DNA from: Clostridia bacterium
GTDB lineage: Bacteria > Bacillota > Clostridia > Oscillospirales > Acutalibacteraceae
Direction: 5' to 3'
DNA: 64,000 nt
Assembly (NCBI GenBank): GCA_017461235.1
Contig: JAFTYU010000042.1
Location: 1 to 64,000 of the forward strand
Shown here: one piece after another, positions 14,601 through 24,287 of the stretch
Layout: every line of letters starts with the position of its first letter
Position numbering within the stretch: position 1 is the first letter of the stretch
Translations under genes and position numbers: made by a program
The notes under the pieces: generated by a model
Database searches by the model: none
The model's input: the letters and a program-made list of their open reading frames with translations, nothing else
What the model was told of the DNA's origin: nothing

Positions 14601-16241
14601 TTATTCTTCCGCCAATTTACGGATTTCGTTAACGATAATTTTGAAAATTGTCTTGATTATTCTTATAAATTTCTCAATAACGCCTTCATTTTCCGAATCA
14701 ACTGTATCATCGGTTACCGCTTCACCCGAGCCGCCGTAGCAACCGATGTTGGTGCTCGTGATTTTGTTACCGAAAAAGTCTTCGGTCAAGCCATCGTCAA
14801 TTTTCGCACCTGCACCTATAAGAGCAGAGCCTTCCGCCAACTGATACGCGGTGCGGGAGTCGCTTCCGCCCACAAAATTCGGAATAACGTTCATTGAATT
14901 TATATCCATAATGGGATTGATTGTCTGACCGTAACAATTGTTCTTATATGTATTGCCTGCTACCGCTTCTTCGGAAAGATTCCAAAGGATAATGGCTCCT
15001 TCCTCAGGCATTATGATGTTGTTTGCGAATAAACTGTTTGTCAGGTATCTCACGTGGAAATCGCCACAGTTAATAATGGTGTTGTTATAGAAATTAAAGC
15101 CATCTTCACCGTTTCCCGATGCTATTGCGCTTCTGCCGCCGTTGTCGTTCACTGAAAGGCAATATCTTACGGTATTATTCTTCTGGGGGCTTGCCTTTGC
15201 GTTGTTGCACATAAATCTCATATTGTCGTGAGAGTAGATGTACTGATATGTGCAGTTATTTGTCTGCGAGTCAAAGTCAACTGTCATACCGTCACCGTAA
15301 TTCTTCTGACCTGCGATTTCGCAATACTGAATAGTACTGTTTTCGCTACCCCAGAACCACATTGCGGCTGTGAAATAGAGAATCTCTCCGTTTTCGTCAA
15401 CACCTTCACCAAGACAGGTATCAATTGCACGGCAATTTGTAACCAACGCGCCGTCACAGATACCTATGATGACTGCTTCGGCATCCATTTCGTGGAAATA
15501 GCAGCCTTCAATAAGAAGACCTGTGTTGTAAATGGGATCTGCATCCTCTTCCTCACACCAGGGATTCTGCTCATCGTTCCAGGAACCCCAGATCATAAAG
15601 CCGTTTGCGCAGTCATAAACCTCGCAATTTTTAATGGTAAGGTCGTTAACCGCGTATCTTGAACGGGCAGGAAGACCTTTAACCATAACAGCCGCCCTTG
15701 CAGGAGCCGCACCGTTTGACATATCATCCCTTGCATTAACCTTGCCGTTGGGCATACCGTGGAAATACACGTTGTCAATAACAATTCCTTCGGATGTTCT
15801 GTTAAGAGTATCAATCCAGATACCGCCGCCGTTGGGCGCAACCATCTGAAGATTAGATATTGTTATATAAGAACAGTCAATAAGCGTGAGAATTTCGTCC
15901 TTTGCCTGTGTGGTGAGTATAGGTCTTTCCCCTTCCCCGTAGGAAGAAATAATAAACGGACTCTCTTTTGTACCCGCAATATCTCTGAGCTCTACGTTGA
16001 AATCGTAAGTTCCGCCACATTTGAAAAGAACACTGACCCCTGCGGTCAACGCCTGTTCACCGTTAAAAGCGCCAAGATCCTTCCAGGCTTCATCTTCACT
16101 CATACCTGAATTTGCGTTATCTCCGCCTATGGCATCGATATAGTAGGTCACATTATCAACTGCCTGAATTTCAAGAACTGCAAACGGAGTAACCGTGATA
16201 ACCATTAATGCCGAAAGCACTACGCACAATAATTTTTTCAT
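14601..16241 (-). CDS. Secreted right-handed beta-helix protein (polysaccharide lyase-like)
   Basis: 546 aa. Signal peptide at 1-28. The opening YYIDAIGGDNANSGMSEDEAW is the family-typical start of beta-helix proteins, shown here as two joined parts (YYIDAIGGD, NANSGMSEDEAW). Repeating short strands (ITISNLQM, GIVIDNVYFHG, LTIKNCEVYDC, LLIEGCYFH, STIQYCEIAGQ) follow through residue 430. These build a parallel beta-helix that in other proteins binds or cleaves polysaccharide. The catalytic residues cannot be assigned. The last 25 residues form a basic amphipathic helix after an acidic linker, like the tail of the exported PHP protein. GGAGA before the ATG at 16241. Confidence 0.75.
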   Translation of the reverse strand: MKKLLCVVLSALMVITVTPFAVLEIQAVDNVTYYIDAIGGDNANSGMSEDEAWKDLGAFNGEQALTAGVSVLFKCGGTYDFNVELRDIAGTKESPFIISSYGEGERPILTTQAKDEILTLIDCSYITISNLQMVAPNGGGIWIDTLNRTSEGIVIDNVYFHGMPNGKVNARDDMSNGAAPARAAVMVKGLPARSRYAVNDLTIKNCEVYDCANGFMIWGSWNDEQNPWCEEEDADPIYNTGLLIEGCYFHEMDAEAVIIGICDGALVTNCRAIDTCLGEGVDENGEILYFTAAMWFWGSENSTIQYCEIAGQKNYGDGMTVDFDSQTNNCTYQYIYSHDNMRFMCNNAKASPQKNNTVRYCLSVNDNGGRSAIASGNGEDGFNFYNNTIINCGDFHVRYLTNSLFANNIIMPEEGAIILWNLSEEAVAGNTYKNNCYGQTINPIMDINSMNVIPNFVGGSDSRTAYQLAEGSALIGAGAKIDDGLTEDFFGNKITSTNIGCYGGSGEAVTDDTVDSENEGVIEKFIRIIKTIFKIIVNEIRKLAEE

Positions 16242-16424
16242 AAATTTCTCCTTTTTTATAATCCATATTTAAAACACGAACACAAATTTTCCGTCCGTTA
16301 TAAGTAACACAAAAGCAGAGATTACTATCCCTGAAGCTTTTTCTGCAACAGCCTTTCTTTCCGAATTTCAGTATAGAATAATTTTTTTCAAAAATCAATA
16401 ATTTATATTTATCTTCCTTTTTAA

Positions 16425-16453
16425 TTTACAAAAAAGGGCATTTGTACTATAAT
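16425..16453 (+). promoter_or_regulatory. Promoter of the GHL6-like glycosidase operon
   Basis: -35 TTTACA (16425-16430), 17-nt spacer, -10 TATAAT (16448-16453), about 50 nt upstream of the GTG start. Confidence 0.65.
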
Positions 16454-16503
16454 CGTCATAGTCAGTAATTAATGTATTCAATATTTTGTCAGGAGATGAT
16501 TCT

Positions 16504-18450
16504 GTGATTAAACGACGTCAGGTACACCTGGATTTTCATACTAACGGCTCTTTGCCCGTAGGCAAAAGCTTTTCTAAAGCCCAATTTCAGAACACATTGA
16601 AAGCAGGTCACGTAAACTCTATAACCGTGTTTTCAAAATGTCACCACGGTTGGTCTTACCATCCGACAAAAATCGGTGATATGCACCCCGAGCTCGACTT
16701 TGATCTGCTCGGCGCACAGCTTGAAGCCTGCAAAGAAATCGGTGTAAATGCCCCTGTGTATATTTCCGCAGGCTTTGATGAGAAAGAGTATGACAAGCAT
16801 CCCGAATGGCGCCTTTTACATTCAATGGATGAAAACGACCTTCTCGAATATCACAACGAAACGCACTTTCATCTTCTTTGCTTTAACACCGGCTATCTTG
16901 ATTTTTTGTGCGCCCAGATTGAAGAAGTTATGGAGCGTTACAATCCCTGCGGCATTTTTCTTGACATAGTTTCACCAAGAGTTTGTCTGTGCCCGCAATG
17001 CGTTGCGGATATGAAAGAATCGGGGCTCGATATCAATAATGAAGACCACCGAAAAATTTTTGCAGACAAGGTACTTAAAAAATACATCGACGCCACTAAC
17101 AGCGCCGTGCGCAAGCATAGCGACACCGCAACAATATTCCACAACGGCGGTCACATTTCAAAGGGCAATTATGATTTTATTGAATGCAACACTCATCTTG
17201 AGCTTGAAAGCCTGCCCACAGGCGGATGGGGCTACGACCACTTTCCGCTTTCAGCGGCTTACGTACGCTCACTGAAAAACACGGATTTTTTAGGTATGAC
17301 GGGTAAATTTCATCATAGTTGGGGTGAATTTGGCGGATTCAAGCATCCGAATGCGCTTATTTACGAAACATCCCTGAGCATTGCTAACGGTGCAGGCTGC
17401 TCCATAGGTGACCAGATGCACCCCTTGAGTGAATTAAACCCCGCTACATATAAGCTTATCGGCAAAGCCTACTCTCTTGTCGAGCAAAAAGAACCTTGGC
17501 TTGACGGTGCGGTTAACGTTGCAGACATAGGTGTTCTGAGTGCCGAGTCGCTCACGGGTAATCATAACGAAAAAGCCGACATAGGTGCAAACCGCCTTTT
17601 GCTTGAAAATAACTGTCTTTACAATTTCCTTGACGGAACAATGGATTTTTCACCTTTCAAATTGATTATTTTACCCGATATTGAGATTTGTGATGATAAA
17701 ATTATCGACAAAATCAAGTGCTATGTTCACAACGGCGGTAAAATTATCGCAAGCGGTAAAGCTTTAGTTAAAAACGGCGAATTTTTCCTTGACACAGGCG
17801 CGGTATTCAAGGGCAAAAATGAGTTTGAGCCCACGTACCTTGTGCCCTGTTATGAAACTGTAAACGGCATTACCGAATATGTTATGCGCTGCGACTCTTT
17901 TAAAACCGAAGCTGTTGACTGCAAGGAAGTTGCCTTTATGCAAAATCCCTATTTCAACAGAACACGCGAACAATTCTGTTCCCATATGCACGCACCCAAT
18001 AACCCCGACAAGAATTTACCCGGAGCATTTATTAAAGGCAATGTTGCATATATGGGATGGGACGTTTTTTCCGCATATGCAAAACACGGTCATCTTTGCT
18101 TCAAAGAGCTTTTCACACATATTCTCAAAACCATGGTAGGTGACGAATTAACAGTAAACGCAGATATCCCCGACAGAGCTGTTGTAACCTTTACCCGTCA
18201 GGAAGAAAAGAAACGCCATATTCTTCACCTTCTTTTTGCTCACACCACGGTAAGGAGTGAGCGTACGGAGGTTATAGAAGACACCGTGCCGCTATACAAC
18301 GTAAAATGTTGTGTTAAAACACAAGAAAAGCCGTCAAAAGTAATTTTAGTACCTACCTGCGAAGAAATCGATTTTTCATATGCCGGCGGAAAAGTTGAAT
18401 TTACTGTCCCTGAAGTTAACATTCATCAGATGATTGCTATTGAAGATTGA
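16504..18450 (+). CDS. GHL6-like glycoside hydrolase with trimerisation-type C-terminal part
   Basis: 648 aa. The N-terminal half matches the hypothetical glycosyl hydrolase 6 pattern: RQVHLDFHTNG, VNSITVFSKCHHGWSYHPT, a DxxSPR segment near 155, and TGKFHHSWGEFGG near 270. This is a TIM-barrel fold related to GH29/GH42. The region from about 340 resembles a beta-galactosidase-type trimerisation domain (KLIILPDIE, GGKIIASGKAL). No signal peptide, so it acts inside the cell. The frame is open from a TTG at 16486, but AGGAG spaced 8 nt favours GTG at 16504. The following phosphoesterase gene starts 17 nt after the stop, so they form an operon. Confidence 0.75.
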   Translation: MIKRRQVHLDFHTNGSLPVGKSFSKAQFQNTLKAGHVNSITVFSKCHHGWSYHPTKIGDMHPELDFDLLGAQLEACKEIGVNAPVYISAGFDEKEYDKHPEWRLLHSMDENDLLEYHNETHFHLLCFNTGYLDFLCAQIEEVMERYNPCGIFLDIVSPRVCLCPQCVADMKESGLDINNEDHRKIFADKVLKKYIDATNSAVRKHSDTATIFHNGGHISKGNYDFIECNTHLELESLPTGGWGYDHFPLSAAYVRSLKNTDFLGMTGKFHHSWGEFGGFKHPNALIYETSLSIANGAGCSIGDQMHPLSELNPATYKLIGKAYSLVEQKEPWLDGAVNVADIGVLSAESLTGNHNEKADIGANRLLLENNCLYNFLDGTMDFSPFKLIILPDIEICDDKIIDKIKCYVHNGGKIIASGKALVKNGEFFLDTGAVFKGKNEFEPTYLVPCYETVNGITEYVMRCDSFKTEAVDCKEVAFMQNPYFNRTREQFCSHMHAPNNPDKNLPGAFIKGNVAYMGWDVFSAYAKHGHLCFKELFTHILKTMVGDELTVNADIPDRAVVTFTRQEEKKRHILHLLFAHTTVRSERTEVIEDTVPLYNVKCCVKTQEKPSKVILVPTCEEIDFSYAGGKVEFTVPEVNIHQMIAIED

Positions 18451-18467
18451 TTTCCGGAGGAACGTAT

Positions 18468-19601
18468 ATGGAAAAACCTAACACAACGGCGAGAGCCATA
18501 AAATTCAAGCCTGACGGCAAGCTTAAAATAATGCACGTCACGGATACCCACATTGAAGATGAAAACATTGACTATTCTCTCGTCCTCATCCGTGAAGGAT
18601 GCAAAAAAGAAAAACCCGATATTGCAATAATAACGGGTGATAACGTATTCAATTACGACGATGACAAAAAAACAAAATTATATATAACAAGACTTATGAA
18701 CGTTTTCGGGGACTTAAACATTCCCGTTGCCGTTACTTTCGGAAACCACGACTCCGAAGTCGGCAAAATGTCCCGCCGTGAGCTTATGGCGTTTTATAAC
18801 ACGTTTGATTACTCCGTCACCAAGGAAAACGGCGAAGAAATTGTTGAAAACGGAACATTCAACGTACCCGTATTATCAGATAACGGCACAAAAACCGCCT
18901 TTAATTTATGGGTTTTCGACTCGGGTGACTACGATGATGAGGGTCACTACGGTTGCGTAAGCAAAGAAGCGGTTGATTGGTACAGAGAAAAATCTGATGA
19001 AATCACCAAAGAAAACGGCGGTAAAATTTATTCCCTTGCTTTCCAACACATTATTGTCCCCGAAGTTTATGACGTTTTAAAGAAAACAAGGAAAACTCTC
19101 TACGCTTTCCGTCATATGTATAATACCGAAGATTATTACATGTTCAACCCCGAACAAATTAACTTCGGCACCCTTAACGAAACGCCCTGCTGTGGCTTTC
19201 CAAACTTCGGGCAATTCGATGCCATGGTTGAAAAAGGTGATGTTCTTGCTGTGTTCAGTGGTCACGACCACACCAATGCATTCGGCGTAAAACATAAGGG
19301 AATCGACATCGTAAACTCCTTAAGCACGCGCTATAATGGTGACAGATTTTCGAGTATGTACGGCTATAGAATAATTGAAGTTGATGAAAAAAACACATCG
19401 GTTTACACCTGCCGTGTTGTGCATTGGTACGATATGTTCACCACTGAAGATATTAAAAGCTTTAAAGCCGTCGGTGATATTAAAGCGGTAAAAACCGCAA
19501 AGCTTGTCACTAATAAAGGACGAAGACAAAAACTTATGACAAAAATCGGCAGAGATTTCACAAAGCTTATTACAGGACGTAAGGTTACTTATAACGATTA
19601 A
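18468..19601 (+). CDS. Calcineurin-like metallophosphoesterase
   Basis: 377 aa, no signal peptide. Metallophosphoesterase blocks in order: DTHIED (about 27-32), ITGDNVF (about 52-58), FGNHDS (about 92-97), a His near QHIIV (about 187) and FSGHDHTN (about 262-269). These residues hold two metals and hydrolyse phosphomono- or diesters. This subgroup resembles the DUF4073/purple-acid-like phosphohydrolases; substrate unknown. GGAGG 7 nt before the ATG at 18468 overrides the longer frame from 18447. Second gene of the glycosidase operon. Confidence 0.85.
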   Translation: MEKPNTTARAIKFKPDGKLKIMHVTDTHIEDENIDYSLVLIREGCKKEKPDIAIITGDNVFNYDDDKKTKLYITRLMNVFGDLNIPVAVTFGNHDSEVGKMSRRELMAFYNTFDYSVTKENGEEIVENGTFNVPVLSDNGTKTAFNLWVFDSGDYDDEGHYGCVSKEAVDWYREKSDEITKENGGKIYSLAFQHIIVPEVYDVLKKTRKTLYAFRHMYNTEDYYMFNPEQINFGTLNETPCCGFPNFGQFDAMVEKGDVLAVFSGHDHTNAFGVKHKGIDIVNSLSTRYNGDRFSSMYGYRIIEVDEKNTSVYTCRVVHWYDMFTTEDIKSFKAVGDIKAVKTAKLVTNKGRRQKLMTKIGRDFTKLITGRKVTYND

Positions 19602-19645
19602 AAAAGAACTGACATTCTTTTTGTGAATGTCAGTTCTTTTTACTT
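19601..19645. terminator. Terminator after metallophosphoesterase
   Basis: AAAAAGAACTGACATTC and its complement (19625-19641) form a 17-bp stem with a TTTTTGT loop and T-run. Symmetric enough to serve the convergent alkaline phosphatase gene also. Confidence 0.85.
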
Positions 19646-19669
19646 TAGAGTGGGTGAAGTGTATCCGCA

Positions 19670-20812
19670 TTAAGCTACCATTACTTCATAGGGGAACTCT
19701 TCCTCTGTAAAGCCTAATGTGTATGCAATTCTTATGGGGATTTCGTAGTTATTGATGATTTCGCCGGGATTTATCACATCATCTGAACCGTAGACGAGCA
19801 CCGGAACGTTAGTGCCTGAATGTGAGCCCCTTGTGAAAGAATATGTACCGTCATCGTTAAGAACAATTCCGCCTGTTTCGTGATCGGCGGTAATAACAAC
19901 AAGTGTTTCGCCGTCCTGTTTTGCATATTCAAGAACAAGATTAACTGTTCTGTCAAATTCTTCCAGTGCTTCGGTCATAGGTTCATCATCATTGTTGTGA
20001 GAATGCTTGTCGATATGCGCACCCTCAATCATAAGGAAGAAGCCTTCGTCTGTATCATCAAGCAGGTCAATTGCTTTCCCTGCCATCTGCTCAAGATTGG
20101 GCGTTCTTTCATCGGACTGTTCAAGTGTCCAAAGATTATTTGTAAACTGTGCAAAACTACGACTGCCTTCTTCAAGTGCCATCATATCATCGTATGATGT
20201 GATATATGTAAAGCCGTTTTCTTCCGCACCGCGCTTTGTTGCCACATCGTTTGCCGCACCCCAGATAATGTCAATACCCGATGTCAACTGGTCGTTGGTA
20301 ATATCTTCGGTATTGCCTCTCTCAGATGAGTGTGCCGAGAAGGATGCCGGTGTTGCGCCCGATGTCAGGTCAGTTGTGATAACGCCGGTCATCATTCCCC
20401 TTTCCATACACAGCTCGGTGATGTTCTTGGGGTATGAGAATGTTCCCAACGGGTCAAACATATATACACCTATGGCACCGTTGTAGGTTCTTTCACCTGT
20501 TGCAAGGGCAGTACCGCCTGCGGCACTGTCGGTTACATCGGATGACAACGAACGGGTCATTGATGAGCCGTGATACTCAAAAGTATCCATAGTGAGAGAA
20601 ATATTGCGTTCATTTTTTGCTTTTTCAAGGTGGTTGAAGCCCATACCGTCACCGATAAGGTAAATAACGTTTTTAATTTCGTTATCCAAAAATTTATCAG
20701 GGCTTGCTGTATCGGAAGGAACAAACGCTCCGAATGTAGTACCGATTGTCATAATGATACTCATAAGAATAGCTGCTATTTCCTTCCATATAGGACCGAG
20801 TGATGTCAACAT
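19670..20812 (-). CDS. Alkaline phosphatase, membrane-anchored or exported
   Basis: 380 aa. Residues 11-30 are hydrophobic and act as a signal anchor. The PhoA-type core is intact: IGDGMG (about 53-58, metal Asp), VTDSAAGGTALATG with nucleophile Ser96, HIDKHSHNND (metal ligands), and ADHETGG. It would release phosphate from monoesters outside the membrane. GGAGGTG 6 nt upstream sets ATG 20812; the frame from 20842 lacks a ribosome site. Monocistronic. A phosphate-starvation box could not be recognised. Confidence 0.88.
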   Translation of the reverse strand: MLTSLGPIWKEIAAILMSIIMTIGTTFGAFVPSDTASPDKFLDNEIKNVIYLIGDGMGFNHLEKAKNERNISLTMDTFEYHGSSMTRSLSSDVTDSAAGGTALATGERTYNGAIGVYMFDPLGTFSYPKNITELCMERGMMTGVITTDLTSGATPASFSAHSSERGNTEDITNDQLTSGIDIIWGAANDVATKRGAEENGFTYITSYDDMMALEEGSRSFAQFTNNLWTLEQSDERTPNLEQMAGKAIDLLDDTDEGFFLMIEGAHIDKHSHNNDDEPMTEALEEFDRTVNLVLEYAKQDGETLVVITADHETGGIVLNDDGTYSFTRGSHSGTNVPVLVYGSDDVINPGEIINNYEIPIRIAYTLGFTEEEFPYEVMVA

Positions 20813-20913
20813 ATAAAACACCTCCGTGATTTGTGATTTCATTATACTTCCTATTCACCCGTTTTTCAACCATATTTTGCTATTTATCCGTTATTTGTTT
20901 TTGTCGAAACGTG

Positions 20914-20942
20914 TTGAAAAAACCATCCCCATATATTATAAT
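20914..20942 (+). promoter_or_regulatory. Promoter of the fatty-acid kinase operon
   Basis: -35 TTGAAA (20914-20919), 17-nt spacer, -10 TATAAT (20937-20942). Predicted start near 20949, giving a leader of about 100 nt. Confidence 0.65.
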
Positions 20943-20967
20943 GTATAAGGTATGATGCGTTAAGTGT

Positions 20968-20989
20968 AGTTTGTTGTAACTAACAGACT
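20968..20989. promoter_or_regulatory. Candidate operator in the fatty-acid kinase leader
   Basis: AGTTTGTT (20968-20975) and AACAGACT (20982-20989) are inverted 8-mers matching at seven of eight positions, with a 6-nt spacer. They lie about 20 nt after the predicted transcription start. The shape is that of a repressor site for a lipid-sensing regulator (FabT sites also start AGTTTGA), but the identity is a guess. Confidence 0.35.
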
Positions 20990-21048
20990 TATTCTTAACA
21001 CAGAACTCTTTGCATAAAATTAATTATAATTTTAAGGGGACTTGTAAT

Positions 21049-21981
21049 ATGAAAAAATTTATCATTTTACCCGACGTCACATGTGATTTATCAGAAGAAA
21101 TAAGAAAAACCTTCGGTCTTGAAGACTACATAGAGGGGTATGTTCATTTCAGCGACGGCAGAGATTTAAAAACAACTCTTGACTGGTCAAAAATAAGCCG
21201 CGAGGAGTTTTATAAAACCTTATCAAACAAAAAAATTCAGGCTTCTACTGCTCCTGCAAGTCCTGAAGACTATTACGAATTTTATAAAAAATACGCAGAG
21301 CAGGGTTACGATATTCTCGCCATGTCAATTTCATCAAAAATCAGCTCAACACACAATGTGGCTTGCGGTGCCGCAGAGCGCGTAAAAAAAGAATATCCCG
21401 ATTGCAACATCTATTGCTTCGACTCATACAAAATGGCAGGCGCACTGGGTCTTTTGGTTATTTATGCCCTTCAGATGAAAAATGACGGCAAAACCATGGA
21501 TGAAATTATCGCTTGGCTCGAGGAAAACAAACACAGAGTTCATCAGATGGGCCCTATAGACGATTTGATTTTCGTGGCTCGCCGCGGCAGAATCTCAATG
21601 GGCAAAGCCATTATGGGTAACTTTGCAGGTGTTAAACCTATGGGTGACTGCAACCGCGAAGGTTACGTTTCAGTGCTCACAAAAGCAAAGGGTATGAACA
21701 AAGCTCTTGCTCTTACTGTGGAGTATTTAAAAGCATGCGCTACAGATATTGAAAATCAGATTGTGCTTGTTTCTCATAGTGACCGTCAGACTTACGCAGA
21801 AACTCTGGCAGAAATGGTAAAAAGTCAGGCTAACCCCAAGGATGTGCTTATCTGTGACGTGTTCTCGGGTAGCGGCACTAATGTCGGACCCGGTATGGTA
21901 GGCGTATATTTCCTCGGTGCGGAAATTTCAGAAGATTTAGCCAAAGAAAAGGCGATTATAGCCAAACTCACAGAAAAATAA
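21049..21981 (+). CDS. fakB: DegV-family fatty-acid-binding protein (FakB-type)
   Basis: 310 aa. DegV fold: PDVTCDLSEE near the start, STAPASPEDY near 65-75 with the conserved Thr-Ala pair, SSKISSTHN (about 98-106), FVARRGRISMGKA, and a C-terminal DVFSGSGTNVGPG. These proteins bind one fatty acid and present it to the kinase FakA. The kinase gene follows 27 nt downstream, which strongly supports the FakB role. The start at ATG 21049 is set by AAGGGGA 8 nt upstream. Confidence 0.85.
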   Translation: MKKFIILPDVTCDLSEEIRKTFGLEDYIEGYVHFSDGRDLKTTLDWSKISREEFYKTLSNKKIQASTAPASPEDYYEFYKKYAEQGYDILAMSISSKISSTHNVACGAAERVKKEYPDCNIYCFDSYKMAGALGLLVIYALQMKNDGKTMDEIIAWLEENKHRVHQMGPIDDLIFVARRGRISMGKAIMGNFAGVKPMGDCNREGYVSVLTKAKGMNKALALTVEYLKACATDIENQIVLVSHSDRQTYAETLAEMVKSQANPKDVLICDVFSGSGTNVGPGMVGVYFLGAEISEDLAKEKAIIAKLTEK

Positions 21982-22008
21982 TTGCTAAAATTCCCAACGG
22001 AGGATTTT

Positions 22009-23619
22009 ATGATACAAAAAATTGATGGTTTGTGTTTTAAAAATATGGTTGATTACGGTGTAAGAAACCTTAACAAAAACTGCAAAACCATAAACCAGTT
22101 AAACGTTTTTCCTGTGCCTGACGGCGATACGGGCACAAATATGCTGACAACTATAAGCAAAGGTCTCGTTTCTGTTGATTCATCCTTGACTGACTTATCG
22201 TCTGTTTCGAAAAAGTTTGCGAAATCAATCGTTTTTGAAGCAAGGGGGAACTCCGGCGTTATCGTTTCACAGTTTTTAAAAGGATTTTCGGAAACTTTGG
22301 GTGAATGTGATGAGGCTGACTCAGCCCTTCTTATTGCGGCTTTGGAAAAAGGCGTTATATGTGCATATTCTGCCGTAGCAAATCCTGTTGAGGGCACAAT
22401 GCTCACAGTTGTTAAGGATGCAACCAACGCTGTCAAAAAGTTATATAATGAGAATCAGAGCATTGATGATACAATCAATCTTTTTATACAATACGCAAAA
22501 ATTTCTCTGGACAACACCCCGAATCTTCTTGCTACTCTTAAAGATGCAGGGGTTGTAGATAGCGGCGGTGCAGGTATTGTTTGCCTTTTTGAGGGTATGA
22601 AGAAATACCTTGACGGTGACAATATTGAAATTTCTGAAACCACGCAGGAAACAACTCTTACGGATTATTCTCTTTTTAACAAAGACAGCGTATTTGAATT
22701 CGGTTACTGTACCGAAATGCTTATACAATTACTTAACAGCAAAGCTTTTTTTGATTATGAGGAGTTTAAAAAACAGCTTGACGAATTGGGAAGCTCGGTT
22801 GTCACAACCTTTGACAGCGACAAGGTAAGAGTTCATATACACACCTGTACCCCGTCTGATGTTTTAAGTTATTGTCAACAGTTCGGCGAATTTCTCACCT
22901 TAAAAATCGAGAATATGACTGTTCAGCACACCGACCTTGTTAAAAACATCCTTTGCTCGCCGGAAAAAAATGACGGTGCTTTTGCAATTGTTGCCGTAGC
23001 TTTCGACCGTGCGATTCAGAACCTGTTTATTGAAATGGGTGCAGATGCCGTTATTTACTCGGAAGACGGAGTTTCCACCAAGGATTATATAGATGCTTTC
23101 AAAAAAACAGATGCTGAAGAAATAATCGTTTTCCCTAACGGAAATGATGCTATTCTTTCTGCTATGCAGGCAAAAAATCTTTATAAAAACGCTAATATCC
23201 ACGTAATAAACAGTAAGGATATTGCAGAATGTTATGCAGCGCTCCCTATAATTGACTTCGAATCTACTGACATACAGAGCGTTGTTGACGGTATTGACGA
23301 AACAATTAAAAATTTATACGTTGTTTCATTTATTAAAAGAAAACCTGAAAATGAAAACGTCGAACAGGCTTTTTATGCCTTGCACCGCAAAGAAATACTC
23401 GGTATCGGTTCCGTTCTTGATGAAACTGTTTTTGAAACAGTAAAGAAAACACTTGAAACGCTTAACAAAGACATTGTCACAATCTTTTACGGTGAATCCA
23501 TTCCCGAAGAATTCATTGAAAATATTGTTTCGAGAATTGAAAATTCAGGTTTTTGTGTTGATGTATATACCATACCTACACAGACTCTTCCTTCTTTGCT
23601 CACAATCTCTTTTGAATGA
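22009..23619 (+). CDS. fakA: Fatty acid kinase FakA-like (DhaL domain plus DegV-like domain)
   Basis: 536 aa. The N-terminal DhaL/DAK2 domain has NVFPVPDGDTGTNM (ATP-metal Asp cluster), ARGNSGVIVSQFLKG and GTMLTVVKDA. A linker with DSGGAGI follows, and the C-terminal half is the DegV-like/FakA central fold. FakA phosphorylates fatty acids held by FakB to give acyl-phosphate for phospholipid synthesis. Length fits the family. GGAGG before the ATG at 22009 is preferred over TTG 21982. Confidence 0.87.
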   Translation: MIQKIDGLCFKNMVDYGVRNLNKNCKTINQLNVFPVPDGDTGTNMLTTISKGLVSVDSSLTDLSSVSKKFAKSIVFEARGNSGVIVSQFLKGFSETLGECDEADSALLIAALEKGVICAYSAVANPVEGTMLTVVKDATNAVKKLYNENQSIDDTINLFIQYAKISLDNTPNLLATLKDAGVVDSGGAGIVCLFEGMKKYLDGDNIEISETTQETTLTDYSLFNKDSVFEFGYCTEMLIQLLNSKAFFDYEEFKKQLDELGSSVVTTFDSDKVRVHIHTCTPSDVLSYCQQFGEFLTLKIENMTVQHTDLVKNILCSPEKNDGAFAIVAVAFDRAIQNLFIEMGADAVIYSEDGVSTKDYIDAFKKTDAEEIIVFPNGNDAILSAMQAKNLYKNANIHVINSKDIAECYAALPIIDFESTDIQSVVDGIDETIKNLYVVSFIKRKPENENVEQAFYALHRKEILGIGSVLDETVFETVKKTLETLNKDIVTIFYGESIPEEFIENIVSRIENSGFCVDVYTIPTQTLPSLLTISFE

Positions 23620-23633
23620 CACGGAGGCTCATT

Positions 23634-24287
23634 TTGTTTTACGATTTTTTTCGTTGGGTTGCGCTCATACTCGGTCAACCCTTTATACGCCTTTTATTTA
23701 AGACGAAGGTTTATTATGAAGATAAAGAATCTCAGGGTAAATACATAAAAGGCGGCGCACTTATAGTATCAAATCATTTCAACCTTCTTGATTTTGTCTT
23801 AACTATGTTTCTCGTTTGTCCGCGCAAGCTTTGTGTGGTTGCTTCAGAATTCGCTTTCAGAAATCCGTTTATGCGATTTTGTATGAAATTTTTCGGTGGT
23901 ATTGAAGCAAATCGCATAACCAAAGATAAAAGCTTTGTCCCCAAAAGCGTTGAACAGATAAAAAAAGGCAATCTTGTTCAAATTTTTCCCGAAGGGCGCA
24001 ATTCTCCCGACGGCAAAATCCATCCGTTTTATAAAAGCTACCTTGCTATCCCCCTTGATGCAAAAGCACCCATTGTGCCCATTGTAACCGACGGCAATTA
24101 CGGTATCTTTAAACGTGCGCGGGTTATTGTCGGTAAAAAAATCGATTTGTGGAATTATATGGACTCTGACACTTACACAAGAGAAGATTTCACAAGACTT
24201 AACGAAATCGTTTTCAACAAAGTTATTGAGCTGCGCGAGGAATTGGAAAAACACAAAGAAACCGAAAGGACGAAAAAGAACAAATGA
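23634..24287 (+). CDS. PlsC-like 1-acyl-glycerol-3-phosphate acyltransferase
   Basis: 217 aa from TTG 23634. Acyltransferase motifs: NHFNLLD (the H-x4-D catalytic pair), then FPEGRNS. An N-terminal hydrophobic segment binds the membrane. It would acylate lysophosphatidate using an activated fatty acid, a logical partner of FakAB. An ATG at 23616 overlaps the fakA stop (ATGA). GGAGG is 6 nt before the TTG at 23634, so TTG is preferred, but the ATG is possible. The next gene overlaps by ATGA, so the operon is tightly coupled. Confidence 0.82.
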   Translation: MFYDFFRWVALILGQPFIRLLFKTKVYYEDKESQGKYIKGGALIVSNHFNLLDFVLTMFLVCPRKLCVVASEFAFRNPFMRFCMKFFGGIEANRITKDKSFVPKSVEQIKKGNLVQIFPEGRNSPDGKIHPFYKSYLAIPLDAKAPIVPIVTDGNYGIFKRARVIVGKKIDLWNYMDSDTYTREDFTRLNEIVFNKVIELREELEKHKETERTKKNK